DNA of 64,000 nucleotides, taken from NCBI GenBank assembly GCA_016744675.1, contig JADGDX010000013.1:1-64000 (forward strand). The letters are read 5' to 3'. The notes under the pieces were generated by a model, which saw nothing but the letters and a program-made list of their open reading frames with translations, was not told the DNA's origin and did not search any database. Of this stretch, positions 9,655-19,178 are shown piece by piece (position 1 is the first letter of the stretch; each line of letters starts with the position of its first letter). The translations under genes were made by a program, and so were the position numbers. This stretch comes from Desulfuromusa sp. Its GTDB lineage: Bacteria; Desulfobacterota; Desulfuromonadia; Desulfuromonadales; Geopsychrobacteraceae.

Positions 9655-10803
9655 TTATATTTCAGAGCACAAAACAACTCGATTCCGCCCCCCTTGTTTT
9701 GCTTTATAGAGGGCACTGTCGACTCGTTTTAAAAGGGTATCTGTACTGTCACCTTCCCGTAATTGAGCCACTCCAAGACTAACAGTTACCTTACCTGCAG
9801 TTGGGAAAGACTCTTGTTCAACAACGACCCTGATTCTTTCAGCAAAGGGACCTGCTTCTTTAATTAGGGTTGTCGGCAACAAAATCAGAAACTCCTCTCC
9901 TCCCCACCGGATCAATAAATCCCCCTGACGGATCAAACCACGAAGTAACTGACAAAGATGTTTCAGCACTGAATCTCCAACACTGTGGCCAAAGCTATCA
10001 TTCACCTTTTTGAAATGATCAATATCAAGCATAATCAATGAAAATGGTGTCTTACCATGCCTTGCATGGTCGTGTTCTTTAACGATCGTTTCGTCAAATT
10101 TACGACGATTATACGTCTCTGTCAGTGTGTCAGTTACGGCGAGTCGTTCAACTTGTTGCAAACTTTCATTTAACTGGGCCGCGAGATCTCCAACTTCAAG
10201 AAGAGCACGGTTCAATTCACGCGTCCGTTCTTCAACACGAGTTTCTAGCTGCTCTTTCGCTTTAACAATTTCATTTTCCGCGTGCCGTCGCTGGAGATTT
10301 TCAGAACCAATGCGGGTCAGCAAATCAAAAAAACGGACAAAGAATTTCATCAAATGATTAATACGCCGTGCAGAAACAACAGGAACCTTGTCCAACGTTT
10401 GCAGGTAAGCGTCTATATCAAACCCGCAAGCAATCGCCTGTCGTCTAAAGTAATCATGATCCGGGGGATGGTGGAGAAATTGACCAAGAAAAAAATAACC
10501 GAGGGGAACGTCACCAAGAAGAATCGGTATCGAAACTTCGATGAGTCCATTAGGGCAAGGGTAAGTCAGGTATTGCTTTGAATCAAGGTATTCACAAATC
10601 CGATCTTCAGTCATCAAACAGTTTTTTCGACTCTCAGGATTGACCCGATGAAAATCGGTACAAATACGTTGCCAACCGATAGAGACAAGCCAGTTATGCT
10701 TTGTATCCAAGACCCCAACGGAGAGCCCAGCCGCCTCATGAAAGAAATGCATCAACTTTTTTAGGTCATCAAGGCCAATTATTTCTTCTAAACTAAGATC
10801 CAT
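9655..10803 (-). CDS. PocR-domain diguanylate cyclase (GGDEF)
   Basis: This is a 382-residue soluble protein. Residues about 5-165 form a PocR-type sensory domain, with the cysteine-containing pattern CTDFHR and YPCPNGLIEVSIPI; the domain is known to bind small hydrocarbon-derived ligands. A coiled coil follows at about 170-220. A GGDEF domain fills 222-382, with the active-site loop GGEEF at 301-305 and an intact inhibitory I-site RQGD at 292-295, five residues upstream. It should therefore make c-di-GMP from GTP under product feedback. There are no transmembrane segments. It is transcribed convergently to nhaA and divergently from the second RND operon, with 253 bp in between. The ligand is unknown. 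Confidence 0.92.
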   Translation of the reverse strand: MDLSLEEIIGLDDLKKLMHFFHEAAGLSVGVLDTKHNWLVSIGWQRICTDFHRVNPESRKNCLMTEDRICEYLDSKQYLTYPCPNGLIEVSIPILLGDVPLGYFFLGQFLHHPPDHDYFRRQAIACGFDIDAYLQTLDKVPVVSARRINHLMKFFVRFFDLLTRIGSENLQRRHAENEIVKAKEQLETRVEERTRELNRALLEVGDLAAQLNESLQQVERLAVTDTLTETYNRRKFDETIVKEHDHARHGKTPFSLIMLDIDHFKKVNDSFGHSVGDSVLKHLCQLLRGLIRQGDLLIRWGGEEFLILLPTTLIKEAGPFAERIRVVVEQESFPTAGKVTVSLGVAQLREGDSTDTLLKRVDSALYKAKQGGRNRVVLCSEI

Positions 10804-11004
10804 AAAACCCCACGGGAAAAAGGCAGGCTCTCAACGGCTGAATTACCCAGAAGAACAATAAACCAACAATACCCCTTAAATACTAGCAGGTTATGATTTT
10901 CTTTCAACCTTGCTATCACCGACAGAAGTTATGTCGAAAAATCCACAACAAACAAGAGACTTTACAGCCAGATTTCTTGCAGTTGTTACTACAATGGCGT
11001 AGTC

Positions 11005-11019
11005 TTATTGATTCAATAA
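11005..11019. promoter_or_regulatory. 15-bp perfect palindrome upstream of the second RND operon
   Basis: TTATTGA-T-TCAATAA is a perfect inverted repeat ending 37 bases before the ATG of the adaptor gene. The size, symmetry and location fit an operator for a TetR- or MarR-type repressor of efflux genes, but no such regulator lies beside it. It is also in the region upstream of the divergent PocR-GGDEF gene. Confidence 0.45.
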
Positions 11020-11056
11020 AAACTGACTCTGTTCAACGGTAACCTGAGGAGTTGAC

Positions 11057-12127
11057 ATGTTACGAACAATTTCGCTGCTGACCTGTGCTTTTACAATATT
11101 CGTCTGTCCCCCTGCTTTTGCAGATGACAGCTCAGCAAAAAAGAATCAAGGACCTCCCCCCATGTTGGTAGAAATTGCCACAGTGACCCAAGGAGAGTCT
11201 GAACCACGTGTTGAGAGAATTGGAACAATTCGCTATAAGCGAGTCTCACGAGTCGCATCAGAAATGGGGGGTCTCGTCGAAAAAGTTTACTTCTCTGAGG
11301 GGGATTTTGTTCAGAGTGGGACACCATTGATTCAACTACGCAACGATCTTCTCAAAAAATCGCTAGAAAGTACCGAAGCTAGCTATGAACAAATTAGCGT
11401 TGAACTTGAACACGCACGTAAAACACTTACTCGGATCAAAGCTCTCTTCACCGAAAAATCGGTATCAGAAATGGTCTACGATGAGAGTTATTACGCCGTC
11501 ATTGGTCTTGAAAAACGCGCAAAAACAATGAAAGCAAACTATGAAAAGCAACTGCTTGAGTTAGGAAAGACCACCATCACGGCCCCTTTCAGTGGATTAA
11601 TTCAAAGTAAATCAACGGAACAGGGAGAATGGATCTCAACCAGTGGTCAGATAGCCCTGATTGCAGATAATCGCGAGCTTGAAGTTTCTGTCGATGTCCC
11701 CCAGCAACAACTTTCTTACCTCAAAAAAGGACAAGCCATGACTGTTCGCTGTGCGGGACAGGTCTACTCTGGGGAATTTGCCTATATTGTTCCCCGTGGC
11801 GATATCTCCACACGCACCTTTAATATCAGACTGACGTTAAAGAATGCCAGTACCTTGATAGAGGGAATGGAGGCTTATGTTCAGCTTCCGAATGGGTTAA
11901 AACAACAAAGTTTACTTGTCCCGCGTGATGCAGTCATTAAACAGTTTGGACAAAATGTTGTATTCATTGCAAAAGACGGAAAATCCATGATGATTCCGGT
12001 TCAGGTCAGTGGCTATCAAGAGGAGCTGGCTGCAGTGAGCGGTTCGGGCCTCAGTAAATCCATGCAAGTGGTTGTCAAAGGGAATGAACGTATTCGTGAC
12101 GGCCAAGCCATCCGATTCAACCAATAG
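11057..12127 (+). CDS. RND efflux periplasmic adaptor (membrane fusion protein)
   Basis: This 356-residue adaptor belongs to the second efflux system. It has a cleavable signal peptide (about residues 1-22, PPAFADD). It then has a lipoyl half near residues 55-95 (SEMGGLVEKVYFSEGDFVQSG), an alpha-hairpin at about 100-165, the matching lipoyl half (TTITAPFSGLIQSK) and a beta-barrel with the usual LIEGMEAYVQLP strand. There is no lipobox, unlike the adaptor of the first system. TGAGGAG lies 5 bases before the ATG. The pump gene follows after 8 bp, so the two are certainly co-transcribed. Confidence 0.93.
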   Translation: MLRTISLLTCAFTIFVCPPAFADDSSAKKNQGPPPMLVEIATVTQGESEPRVERIGTIRYKRVSRVASEMGGLVEKVYFSEGDFVQSGTPLIQLRNDLLKKSLESTEASYEQISVELEHARKTLTRIKALFTEKSVSEMVYDESYYAVIGLEKRAKTMKANYEKQLLELGKTTITAPFSGLIQSKSTEQGEWISTSGQIALIADNRELEVSVDVPQQQLSYLKKGQAMTVRCAGQVYSGEFAYIVPRGDISTRTFNIRLTLKNASTLIEGMEAYVQLPNGLKQQSLLVPRDAVIKQFGQNVVFIAKDGKSMMIPVQVSGYQEELAAVSGSGLSKSMQVVVKGNERIRDGQAIRFNQ

Positions 12128-12135
12128 GTTCTGCT

Positions 12136-15100
12136 ATGGATATTATTCGTTTTTCTATCCTCAAACCCGTCACGATCCTTGCGGCAACAATTATGGTGCT
12201 GATGTTTGGTATCATCAGTCTCAATCGCCTCCCATATCAACTGAGCCCAACCGTTATTGAACCTGAAATTCAGATCAAAACAACTTGGCGCGGAGCGACA
12301 CCTTACGAAGTTGAACGCGAGATTATTGAAGAACAGGAAAACACCCTTAAGGGGCTGCCTGACCTGATTGAAATGGAGAGTGAGTCCCGTAACAGCCAAG
12401 GCAGTGTAACGCTGCGCTTTAAGGTAGGGACCAGTGTCGAGGAAGCCCTGCTTCGCGTTTCAAATAAAATCAATGAAGTTCCCTCCTACCCTGCCGGAGT
12501 TGACAATCCTGTCGTCAATGCCTCTGGCGCTACAGCGTCTCCTGTCATCTGGATGATTCTAAAAACTGCTGGGGAAAATGAACGTTCGGTGCAGAGTTAT
12601 CGCACGTTTTTTGAAGATGAGATACGTCAGCACATCGAGCGTGTCAAAGGGGTCTCAGATCTTTTCATAGGCAGTGGAACAGAAGAGGAGATGCATGTCG
12701 TCATTAATGCAGAAAAACTTGCTGCCTATCGCCTGACTCTCAATGATGCGATTACCGCCATCCAGGGTGAGAACATCAATGTATCTGCTGGTACCATCGG
12801 CGTTGGACGTCGTGATTTCAGAGTACGAACAACCGGAGAATTCAATAACCCGGATGACATCAATCACGTCATTTTGAGATCAACAGGTCAGCAGCAAGTC
12901 ACCCTTGCTGATGTGGCTGAAGTGACCCCCTCTTATTCTAAAAAAAGCTCAGTTGTTCTTCACAACGGCATTCCAGGAATTGCCATCGGTGTACGACCCG
13001 AAACGGGAACCAACATCCTTGAAATGACCAATCTTGTTGAAGAACGTTACAACTGGCTTAACAAAACCAAGTTGGGCCAAGAAGGTTTAGAACTCACCTG
13101 GGTCTATGATCAACGTTTTTATATCAACGGTGCTATTAATCAGATCAAGCAGAATATCATGGTTGGAGGGCTTCTAGCGGTCGGCGTTCTGCTCCTTTTT
13201 CTTCGCAGCCTGCGATCAACCCTGGTCGTGGCGACTTCAATCCCCATCAGTATCTTTGGCACTTTTATTTTTCTCGACCTTCTTGGGCGTAACCTGAATG
13301 TCGTCAGTCTGGCCGGAATTGCTTTTGCTGTCGGGATGCTGGTCGATAACGCCATCGTCGTCATAGAAAACATCGACAGACACCGCCTCATGGGAAAAAA
13401 TGCCTATGCTGCCTCCCTTGATGGAGCAAAAGAGGTTTGGGGAGCGGTCCTCGCTTCCACAGTGACCACTGTTGCTGTTTTCCTTCCCGTTGTCTTTATT
13501 CAAGAAGAAGCGGGCCAACTATTCCGTGATATCGCAATAGCCGTTGTCGCTGCTGTCACCCTCAGCCTTTTTGTTTCTGTTTCAGTTATTCCGATGTTTT
13601 CCAATAAACTGTTCCAGAGAAAAGCTAAAAAAGAAAAGATGAGGATTCCTCTCATTGACTCAGTCGGCCAAAAGTTTACCTCTTTTGTTATGGCCTTGGT
13701 CACGTGGACAATTCGTAACTGGTTAACCCGCTTGACCACCTTGGCCTTGTTAATCACCATGGCTGTCGCCTGCGTATGGCTCTTGACTCCTAAAATGGAG
13801 TATCTACCTCAGGGCAACCGTAATTTTGTTCTTAGCATTCTTGTCCCCCCTCCAGGCCTATCAACCGCTGAGCGGGTTGATATTGGCAACCGATTTTTTG
13901 AAAAAGCGACTCCACATATAGGGCATGATAAAGACGGATTACCTGCTATCAAGAATATGTTCTATGTTGGTGCTGAAGGATTCATGATTTCAGGAGCGAT
14001 GAGTGAACATTGGGATCGTGCTGCGGAACTGCTTCCCTTTTACAACCGCATTATTTATAGCATCCCCGGAATGTATGGAATCAGCATCCAACCGGGTGTT
14101 TTTGAATCGGGGATTGGCGAAGGGCGTGCGATTAAATTAAATATCAGTGGAAACGACCTCGATAAAATTGTCGCAGCAGCCGGAACGATGTTTGGCATGA
14201 TTAGTGGCCAACTTGAAGGGACTCAGATTCGCCCTGTTCCATCCATTGAATTGACCTACCCAGAAATGCAAATTATCCCTGATCGCAATCGTCTCAAAGC
14301 AAACGGGATGTCGACCCGTGATCTGGGTGTCGCCTTGGATATTCTTATGGATGGTCGGGTTATTGGTGACTACAAGCAAAAGGGAAAGAAAAAAATTGAT
14401 CTAATTTTAAAAGCTGCAGATCATGATATCCCAACACCAGAAGCCCTCTATCAAGCAACGCTGGCAACGCCACAAGGAAAAGTTGTTTCCGTCTCATCCT
14501 TGGCAACTCTACAACAAACCAATGGTATGGCATTGATTCGCCACCTTGAACGAGATCGCACAGTGACGCTGCAGATTACGCCCCCTAAATCAATGCCATT
14601 GCAAACAGCTATGGAAACGATTAAACAGCAAATCATTCCTAAAGTTCGTGAGATGAGTCTCTTAGACGGTCTCAACGTCGACATCAGCGGTGCGGCAGAC
14701 AAACTGGTTGAAACCCGTCGTGTCTTGCAATGGAATTTTCTCCTTGCCATACTGATTGCTTACTTATTAATGGCATCCCTGTTCGGTAATTTTATTTATC
14801 CACTAATCATCATGCTGACTGTCCCTCTGGCTGGTGCTGGCGGTTTTCTGGGACTCAAACTTTTGAACATATTTGTTGTCCCACAGCCAATGGATGTTCT
14901 CACCATGCTTGGATTTGTGATTCTGATTGGTATCGTCGTCAACAATGCCATTTTGATCGTCCACCAATCGCTCAATAACTTTCACAATGGTGGAATGGAT
15001 TACAAAGAAGCAGTTTTGGAGTCAACCCGGAGCCGTTTAAGGCCGATCTACATGAGTGCAACCACAAGTATTTTCGGGATGTTACCTCTAGTCCTTATTC

Positions 15101-15252
15101 CTGGCCCAGGCTCTGAGCTGTATCGAGGACTTGGAAGCGTTATTGTTGGAGGGTTAGGAGTATCGACAGTTTTCACGATCTTTGTCATCCCAGCAATCCT
15201 GATTTTTGTTATCCAATTGGAAAAACGTCAAACAACACAAGAGGAAAAATAA
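12136..15252 (+). CDS. RND-family efflux pump, inner-membrane subunit (HAE1-type)
   Basis: This 1038-residue protein has the complete RND layout: TM1 at about 10-30 followed by LPYQLSPTVIEPEIQI, a large periplasmic domain, the TM2-6 block from about 335, a second periplasmic domain and the TM8-12 block from about 870. The TM4 proton-relay motif reads AVGMLVDNAIVVIENIDR. TM10 has GIVVNNAILIVHQ. It resembles the pump of the first cluster only at family level, so the two operons are not a recent duplication. It is flanked by its own adaptor (8 bp upstream) and TolC partner (overlapping start), giving a self-contained tripartite system. The substrate is unknown. Confidence 0.94.
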   Translation: MDIIRFSILKPVTILAATIMVLMFGIISLNRLPYQLSPTVIEPEIQIKTTWRGATPYEVEREIIEEQENTLKGLPDLIEMESESRNSQGSVTLRFKVGTSVEEALLRVSNKINEVPSYPAGVDNPVVNASGATASPVIWMILKTAGENERSVQSYRTFFEDEIRQHIERVKGVSDLFIGSGTEEEMHVVINAEKLAAYRLTLNDAITAIQGENINVSAGTIGVGRRDFRVRTTGEFNNPDDINHVILRSTGQQQVTLADVAEVTPSYSKKSSVVLHNGIPGIAIGVRPETGTNILEMTNLVEERYNWLNKTKLGQEGLELTWVYDQRFYINGAINQIKQNIMVGGLLAVGVLLLFLRSLRSTLVVATSIPISIFGTFIFLDLLGRNLNVVSLAGIAFAVGMLVDNAIVVIENIDRHRLMGKNAYAASLDGAKEVWGAVLASTVTTVAVFLPVVFIQEEAGQLFRDIAIAVVAAVTLSLFVSVSVIPMFSNKLFQRKAKKEKMRIPLIDSVGQKFTSFVMALVTWTIRNWLTRLTTLALLITMAVACVWLLTPKMEYLPQGNRNFVLSILVPPPGLSTAERVDIGNRFFEKATPHIGHDKDGLPAIKNMFYVGAEGFMISGAMSEHWDRAAELLPFYNRIIYSIPGMYGISIQPGVFESGIGEGRAIKLNISGNDLDKIVAAAGTMFGMISGQLEGTQIRPVPSIELTYPEMQIIPDRNRLKANGMSTRDLGVALDILMDGRVIGDYKQKGKKKIDLILKAADHDIPTPEALYQATLATPQGKVVSVSSLATLQQTNGMALIRHLERDRTVTLQITPPKSMPLQTAMETIKQQIIPKVREMSLLDGLNVDISGAADKLVETRRVLQWNFLLAILIAYLLMASLFGNFIYPLIIMLTVPLAGAGGFLGLKLLNIFVVPQPMDVLTMLGFVILIGIVVNNAILIVHQSLNNFHNGGMDYKEAVLESTRSRLRPIYMSATTSIFGMLPLVLIPGPGSELYRGLGSVIVGGLGVSTVFTIFVIPAILIFVIQLEKRQTTQEEK

Positions 15253-16532
15253 TGATAGTTTTTTTCCTGATCATAGTATTTGGGATATCGACTCTGCCAA
15301 CAAACGTTTCAGCACTCCTTGTCGACGATGCGGTTCAAGCAGCACAACAAAATCACCGTCAAATTGACGTATCTCGGGAAAATGCTGATCAAGCACGTGC
15401 TGCAGCTCTTTCAGCGAGAGCTGGATATCTGCCACAGCTCGACCTCAAATATAACTACACAAACCGTGATCAGGATCCGTTTCAACTTGGAGATGAAAGC
15501 TCGACGTTTGCTATTATTGGATCACTGAACTTGTTTAATGGATTACGCACGCAAAACAGGTATAAAGGGGCAAAGCACCGCACACGAGCGGCTGAATACC
15601 TACTAAATAGCACAATCTCAGACATTACCCTCTTTGCCCGACAATCATATATTGAAGTTCTTCGCGCAGACCGCTCATTGGAAACAGCCCAAGAGGGTGT
15701 CGAACTGCTTATTCTTCAACAAAAAAATGCTGAACTACATTTTAAGCATGGCCTTATTGCACGCAACGATCTTCTTCGAGTTGAAGTTGAACTTTCAAGC
15801 GCTCGGCAAGAGCTTCTAACCACTCAAGGACAAGCGCAGATTACCCGGCGTAAACTTGAACGAGTCACCGGCTTACAACTACAAGAAGAAACCTTCCATG
15901 AAAAAGGCCTTTACAGTTTCAGTGCAGATAAAAACCAAAACATGGTCGGATATCAGCAAGAGTTGCTTGAGAATCGCAGTGAACTTCACTATCTCCGGGA
16001 ACAATTAGCCGCCAGCAAGCGAGACCGCTCGGTCAGTAAGGGAAATTACTTGCCAAGAGTGGACCTCTCTTTAGCCCATGAAGAATATGGTGACTCACTC
16101 CTTCCGGGTGATCTCCCTGATAGCACTGACAATGACAATAAACTTATGCTAAGTGCCAGTTGGAATCTGTTTGATGGCTATAGCAGCCGTAGTGCAGTTG
16201 CAGTGGTTGATTCACAGATTAGATCCATTGCCGCTGAACTGCATGACACTGAAGCAGAATTATTATTCCAATTGGAAACAGCTTTGCACACTTCTCGGAT
16301 TGCTCAGGGTCGCTTACAAGAAGCAAAAATTGGGGTTGATCAAGCAATAGAAAATTATCGAGTGACAGAAAATCGCTTTCAGCAACAGCAAGCCACAACT
16401 GTGGATCTTCTTGATGCTCAATTTCTATTAACTCGTTCGAGAAATCTTGAAGTTAACGCTCGCTATGATTTATTTTTATCGGCAGCGGTATTAGATCGAA
16501 CGCTAGAACGTAAAAGCATCAATTTACAATAG
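15252..16532 (+). CDS. TolC-family outer-membrane efflux channel
   Basis: This 426-residue protein has an N-terminal signal sequence (about residues 1-23) and two OEP helical repeats. The first begins LVDDAVQAAQQNHRQI, with the GYLPQLDLKYNY strand; the second contains GNYLPRVDLSLAHEEYGD. The family end signature TTVDLLDAQFLLTRSRN lies near the C-terminus. Its ATG overlaps the stop codon of the pump gene (TAATG), which indicates translational coupling. It is a normal single-domain TolC, in contrast to the fused channel at 1432. It should form the outer-membrane exit of the second efflux machine. Confidence 0.92.
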   Translation: MIVFFLIIVFGISTLPTNVSALLVDDAVQAAQQNHRQIDVSRENADQARAAALSARAGYLPQLDLKYNYTNRDQDPFQLGDESSTFAIIGSLNLFNGLRTQNRYKGAKHRTRAAEYLLNSTISDITLFARQSYIEVLRADRSLETAQEGVELLILQQKNAELHFKHGLIARNDLLRVEVELSSARQELLTTQGQAQITRRKLERVTGLQLQEETFHEKGLYSFSADKNQNMVGYQQELLENRSELHYLREQLAASKRDRSVSKGNYLPRVDLSLAHEEYGDSLLPGDLPDSTDNDNKLMLSASWNLFDGYSSRSAVAVVDSQIRSIAAELHDTEAELLFQLETALHTSRIAQGRLQEAKIGVDQAIENYRVTENRFQQQQATTVDLLDAQFLLTRSRNLEVNARYDLFLSAAVLDRTLERKSINLQ

Positions 16533-16561
16533 AGCAGAAGATCAAGGATTATGGAGTCAAA

Positions 16562-16954
16562 ATGTACAACGCAAATGAAACACATCAGAAAGTCATTGGT
16601 TATATTTTGTGGATTTTCGGCTTTACCGGATCGCATCGTTTTTATTATGGCAAACCAATATCAGGAACCATCTATTTCCTCACATTAGGTCTCCTTGGCA
16701 TTGGCTGGATCATTGACCTTTTTCTTATCCCATCTATGGACCGCCAAGCCAATCTTCGTTTCTTAGATGGCCCCTACGATTATAGCGTCACATGGTTTTT
16801 GTTGACGTTTTTAGGGCTATTTGGAATACATCGAATGTATCTTGGAAAATGGATAACAGGGGTCATCTACCTCCTAACCGGTGGGGTATTTGGGCTTGGG
16901 TATTTATATGATTTTTGGACCATCAACGAACAAATTTCACAGTTAAACAGTTAG
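16562..16954 (+). CDS. Tandem TM2-domain membrane protein
   Basis: This 130-residue protein consists almost entirely of two TM2 domains in tandem. The first, about residues 12-60, contains FGFTGSHRFYYGK; the second, about 78-124, contains FGIHRMYLGK. Each has the two short hydrophobic helices and the G-x-H-R/F-x-Y-x-G-K loop of the family. TM2 proteins usually carry one such unit. GGAG lies just before the ATG, and the gene starts 29 bp after the TolC gene, so it may be the last gene of the efflux operon. The biochemical role of TM2 domains in bacteria is not settled. Confidence 0.85.
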   Translation: MYNANETHQKVIGYILWIFGFTGSHRFYYGKPISGTIYFLTLGLLGIGWIIDLFLIPSMDRQANLRFLDGPYDYSVTWFLLTFLGLFGIHRMYLGKWITGVIYLLTGGVFGLGYLYDFWTINEQISQLNS

Positions 16955-17009
16955 CGACCATTCCATTCCACTGATCTTCACCTTAAACTTCAGGTAGATA
17001 TCATATTGG

Positions 17010-17034
17010 ACAGCGAGAAAGCATCCTTCGCTGT
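17010..17034. repeat. Inverted repeat downstream of the TM2 gene
   Basis: ACAGCGA at 17010-17016 pairs with TCGCTGT at 17028-17034 around an 11-base loop. It has no downstream T-run, so it is not a standard intrinsic terminator. It lies between the TM2 gene and the crotonase promoter region and could be a weak terminator or a regulatory site. Confidence 0.35.
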
Positions 17035-17063
17035 AATTATCTTGACCTCTCTGCAACTTTCCC

Positions 17064-17077
17064 TTACGTTAACGTAA
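17064..17077. promoter_or_regulatory. 14-bp perfect palindrome (operator candidate) upstream of crotonase
   Basis: TTACGTTAACGTAA is a perfect palindrome ending 44 bases before the crotonase ATG. TTGACC at 17042-17047 could be a -35 element, with the -10 overlapping the palindrome, which would suit a repressor. From memory it resembles sites reported for regulators of acyl-CoA and branched-chain acid catabolism such as LiuR. That link is unverified. Confidence 0.5.
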
Positions 17078-17121
17078 TAACAGAACAGCGTTTCCAATAT
17101 TACATCACTAGGAGTTTGCCA

Positions 17122-17904
17122 ATGCCTTACAAAAACCTGTTGATTGAAAATGAAAATGGAATAACCACCGTTATTATTAACCGCCCTAAAGCGATGAACG
17201 CTCTCAACGAACTAACTCTGATTGAACTCCAAGATGCATTTATCCATTTAACTGAAGATAAGGCAACACAGGTCATTATCATCACTGGTAGCGGTGAGAA
17301 AGCTTTTATTGCCGGTGCTGATATTGCCGCGATGCAATCCCTCACAGCCCTTGAAGCCAGACAGTTTGCTAAACTTGGACATCAAGTCATGCGCTATATA
17401 GAAGCATGTCCTAAACCTGTCATTGCAGCCGTAAATGGTTTTGCTCTTGGTGGAGGATGTGAGCTCGCCCTAGGATGTGATATCCGCATCGCTGCAGACA
17501 ATGCCCGCTTTGGTCAACCAGAAGTGAACCTTGGCATTATCCCCGGTTTTGGGGGAACGCAACGCTTAGCCAGACTCATTGGGAAAGGTCGAGCATTAGA
17601 ATTGATTCTAACTGGAAATATGGTTGATGCAGCAGAATCGTATCGTATTGGACTGGCTAACAAAATTGTGCCTCAGGAGCAGCTCCTAGAGACCGCTAAA
17701 CAAATGGCTACAACAATCATATCGAAAGGATCTTACGCTGTGCGCTTAGCAAAAGAAGCTGTGCGTAATGGCCTTGAGATTGACTTGGAACGAGCCAATC
17801 AATATGAATCAGAATTGTTTGGACTTTGCTTTGCGACTGCTGATCAGAAAGAAGGGATGGAGGCCTTTCTTGAAAAGCGTCAAGCCGACTTTAAGGGAGC
17901 TTAG
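17122..17904 (+). CDS. Enoyl-CoA hydratase (crotonase)
   Basis: This 260-residue protein hydrates trans-2-enoyl-CoA to 3-hydroxyacyl-CoA. The oxyanion-hole segments are AFIAGADIAAM and ALGGGCELALGCD. The two catalytic glutamates of true hydratases are both present, at about Glu114 (GGGCELA) and Glu134 (GQPEVNLG), followed by the family motif IIPGFGGTQRL. I start it at the ATG at 17122 rather than the TTG at 17116 because AGGAG at 17110-17114 has ideal spacing. Together with the acyl-CoA dehydrogenase 37 bp downstream it forms a short beta-oxidation or butyrate-type module. No thiolase or hydroxyacyl-CoA dehydrogenase is nearby, so the rest of the pathway must be encoded elsewhere. Confidence 0.94.
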   Translation: MPYKNLLIENENGITTVIINRPKAMNALNELTLIELQDAFIHLTEDKATQVIIITGSGEKAFIAGADIAAMQSLTALEARQFAKLGHQVMRYIEACPKPVIAAVNGFALGGGCELALGCDIRIAADNARFGQPEVNLGIIPGFGGTQRLARLIGKGRALELILTGNMVDAAESYRIGLANKIVPQEQLLETAKQMATTIISKGSYAVRLAKEAVRNGLEIDLERANQYESELFGLCFATADQKEGMEAFLEKRQADFKGA

Positions 17905-17941
17905 CTACTTCATCATTCAGGATCAATAAGGGAGAGAATCG

Positions 17942-19087
17942 ATGCATTTTGATTTGACCGATGAACATAAACTGATGCGCCAGATGGTTCGCGAATTTGC
18001 TGAAAAAGAGATTGCTCCGGGGATCCAAGAACGCGATGAAGAAGAACGTTTTGATCGATCAGTGATGTTTGATCGTCTTGCAGAATTAGGTCTAACAGGT
18101 ATTGTTTTCCCCGAAAGATATGGCGGCGCTGAAGCTGATTACATCACTTATGCCATTGCCGTCGAAGAACTTTCAAGAGTGTGCGCTTCTACCGGTGTGA
18201 CTCTCTCAGCACATCTCTCCCTTGGGGCCAATCCTATTTATGAATTTGGGACAGAAGAACAAAAACGAAAATACTTAAAGCCTTTGGCTGAAGGCAACAC
18301 ATTAGGAGCCTTCGCCTTAACCGAAAGTTCGGCAGGATCGGACGCTGGAGGGACTAAAACAATAGCGACACGTGAGGGCGATGAGTGGATCTTAAATGGT
18401 AGTAAGATTTTCACTACAAATGGAGGTGACGCTGATACGTACATTATCTTTGCCCGCAGTGACAAGGAAGCACAAAAGCATCACGGGATAAGTGCTTATA
18501 TCGTTGAAAAAGAGACTCCCGGATTCAGCTTTGGAAAAAAGGAATCAAAACTTGGAATACGTGCTTCCTCAACGCGGGAATTGGTTTTTGAGAATTGCAG
18601 AATTCCGGCAGAAAACCTTCTGGGAGCAGAGAATGAAGGGTTTAAACTGGGGATGATGACTTTGGATGGTGGTCGTATCGGTATTGCCGCTCAAGCGCTC
18701 GGAATTGCCCAAGGTGCATTTGATGCGGCTGTCGCATACATGAAAGAGAGAACTCAGTTTAACAAACTCCTTAGCGCATTTCAGGGACTGCAATTTAAAA
18801 TTGCTGACATGGCAACCCAAATCGAAGCCGCTCGACTGCTAGTTTATCAATCAGCCTACAAAGCAAGCGCCAAGCAACCATTTGGAAAAGAATCGGCGAT
18901 GGCTAAAATGTATGCTTCTGATGTTGCAATGCAAGTGACAACCGAGGCGATCCAAATCTTTGGTGGCTATGGGTTCACCCGCGACTTCCCTGTAGAGCGC
19001 ATGTTCCGTGATGCTAAAATCACCCAGATCTATGAAGGGACTAACGAAATACAACGAATGGTTATCGGTGCAGCACTGCTTCGTTAA
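17942..19087 (+). CDS. Acyl-CoA dehydrogenase (short-chain/butyryl-CoA type)
   Basis: This 381-residue flavoenzyme oxidises acyl-CoA to enoyl-CoA and passes electrons to electron-transfer flavoprotein. Family signature 1 ([15 protein letters not shown]) and signature 2 ([20 protein letters not shown]) are intact. The catalytic base is Glu365, in [10 protein letters not shown] close to the C-terminus, as in short- and medium-chain enzymes. AAGGGAGAG precedes the ATG. It is probably co-transcribed with the crotonase gene and supplies its substrate. Chain length preference cannot be read with certainty; butyryl-CoA or a branched short chain is most likely. Confidence 0.94.
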   Translation: MHFDLTDEHKLMRQMVREFAEKEIAPGIQERDEEERFDRSVMFDRLAELGLTGIVFPERYGGAEADYITYAIAVEELSRVCASTGVTLSAHLSLGANPIYEFGTEEQKRKYLKPLAEGNTLGAFALTESSAGSDAGGTKTIATREGDEWILNGSKIFTTNGGDADTYIIFARSDKEAQKHHGISAYIVEKETPGFSFGKKESKLGIRASSTRELVFENCRIPAENLLGAENEGFKLGMMTLDGGRIGIAAQALGIAQGAFDAAVAYMKERTQFNKLLSAFQGLQFKIADMATQIEAARLLVYQSAYKASAKQPFGKESAMAKMYASDVAMQVTTEAIQIFGGYGFTRDFPVERMFRDAKITQIYEGTNEIQRMVIGAALLR

Positions 19088-19117
19088 AAACTGAATAAAT
19101 GCTTGTTCAATAAAAGA

Positions 19118-19150
19118 AAATCAGCTCCAAACAAACATTCTGAAGCTGAT
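19118..19150. terminator. Possible terminator after acyl-CoA dehydrogenase
   Basis: AATCAGCT (19118-19125) is complementary to AGCTGATT (19143-19150), with a 17-base loop. It lies between the convergent acyl-CoA dehydrogenase and FKBP genes. There is no long T-run, so this is a weak candidate. Confidence 0.35.
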
Positions 19151-19178
19151 TCATAGGACATCCTCTGCTATAAAACAA

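Noticed and set aside
12016..12399. 127-codon antisense frame at the junction of the second RND adaptor and pump genes
   Set aside because: It lies fully opposite two well-supported genes and has no family resemblance.
4944..15252. The two RND pumps as a recent duplication
   Set aside because: They differ throughout in sequence, their adaptors differ (lipobox versus cleavable signal) and their channel genes have different architecture and position.
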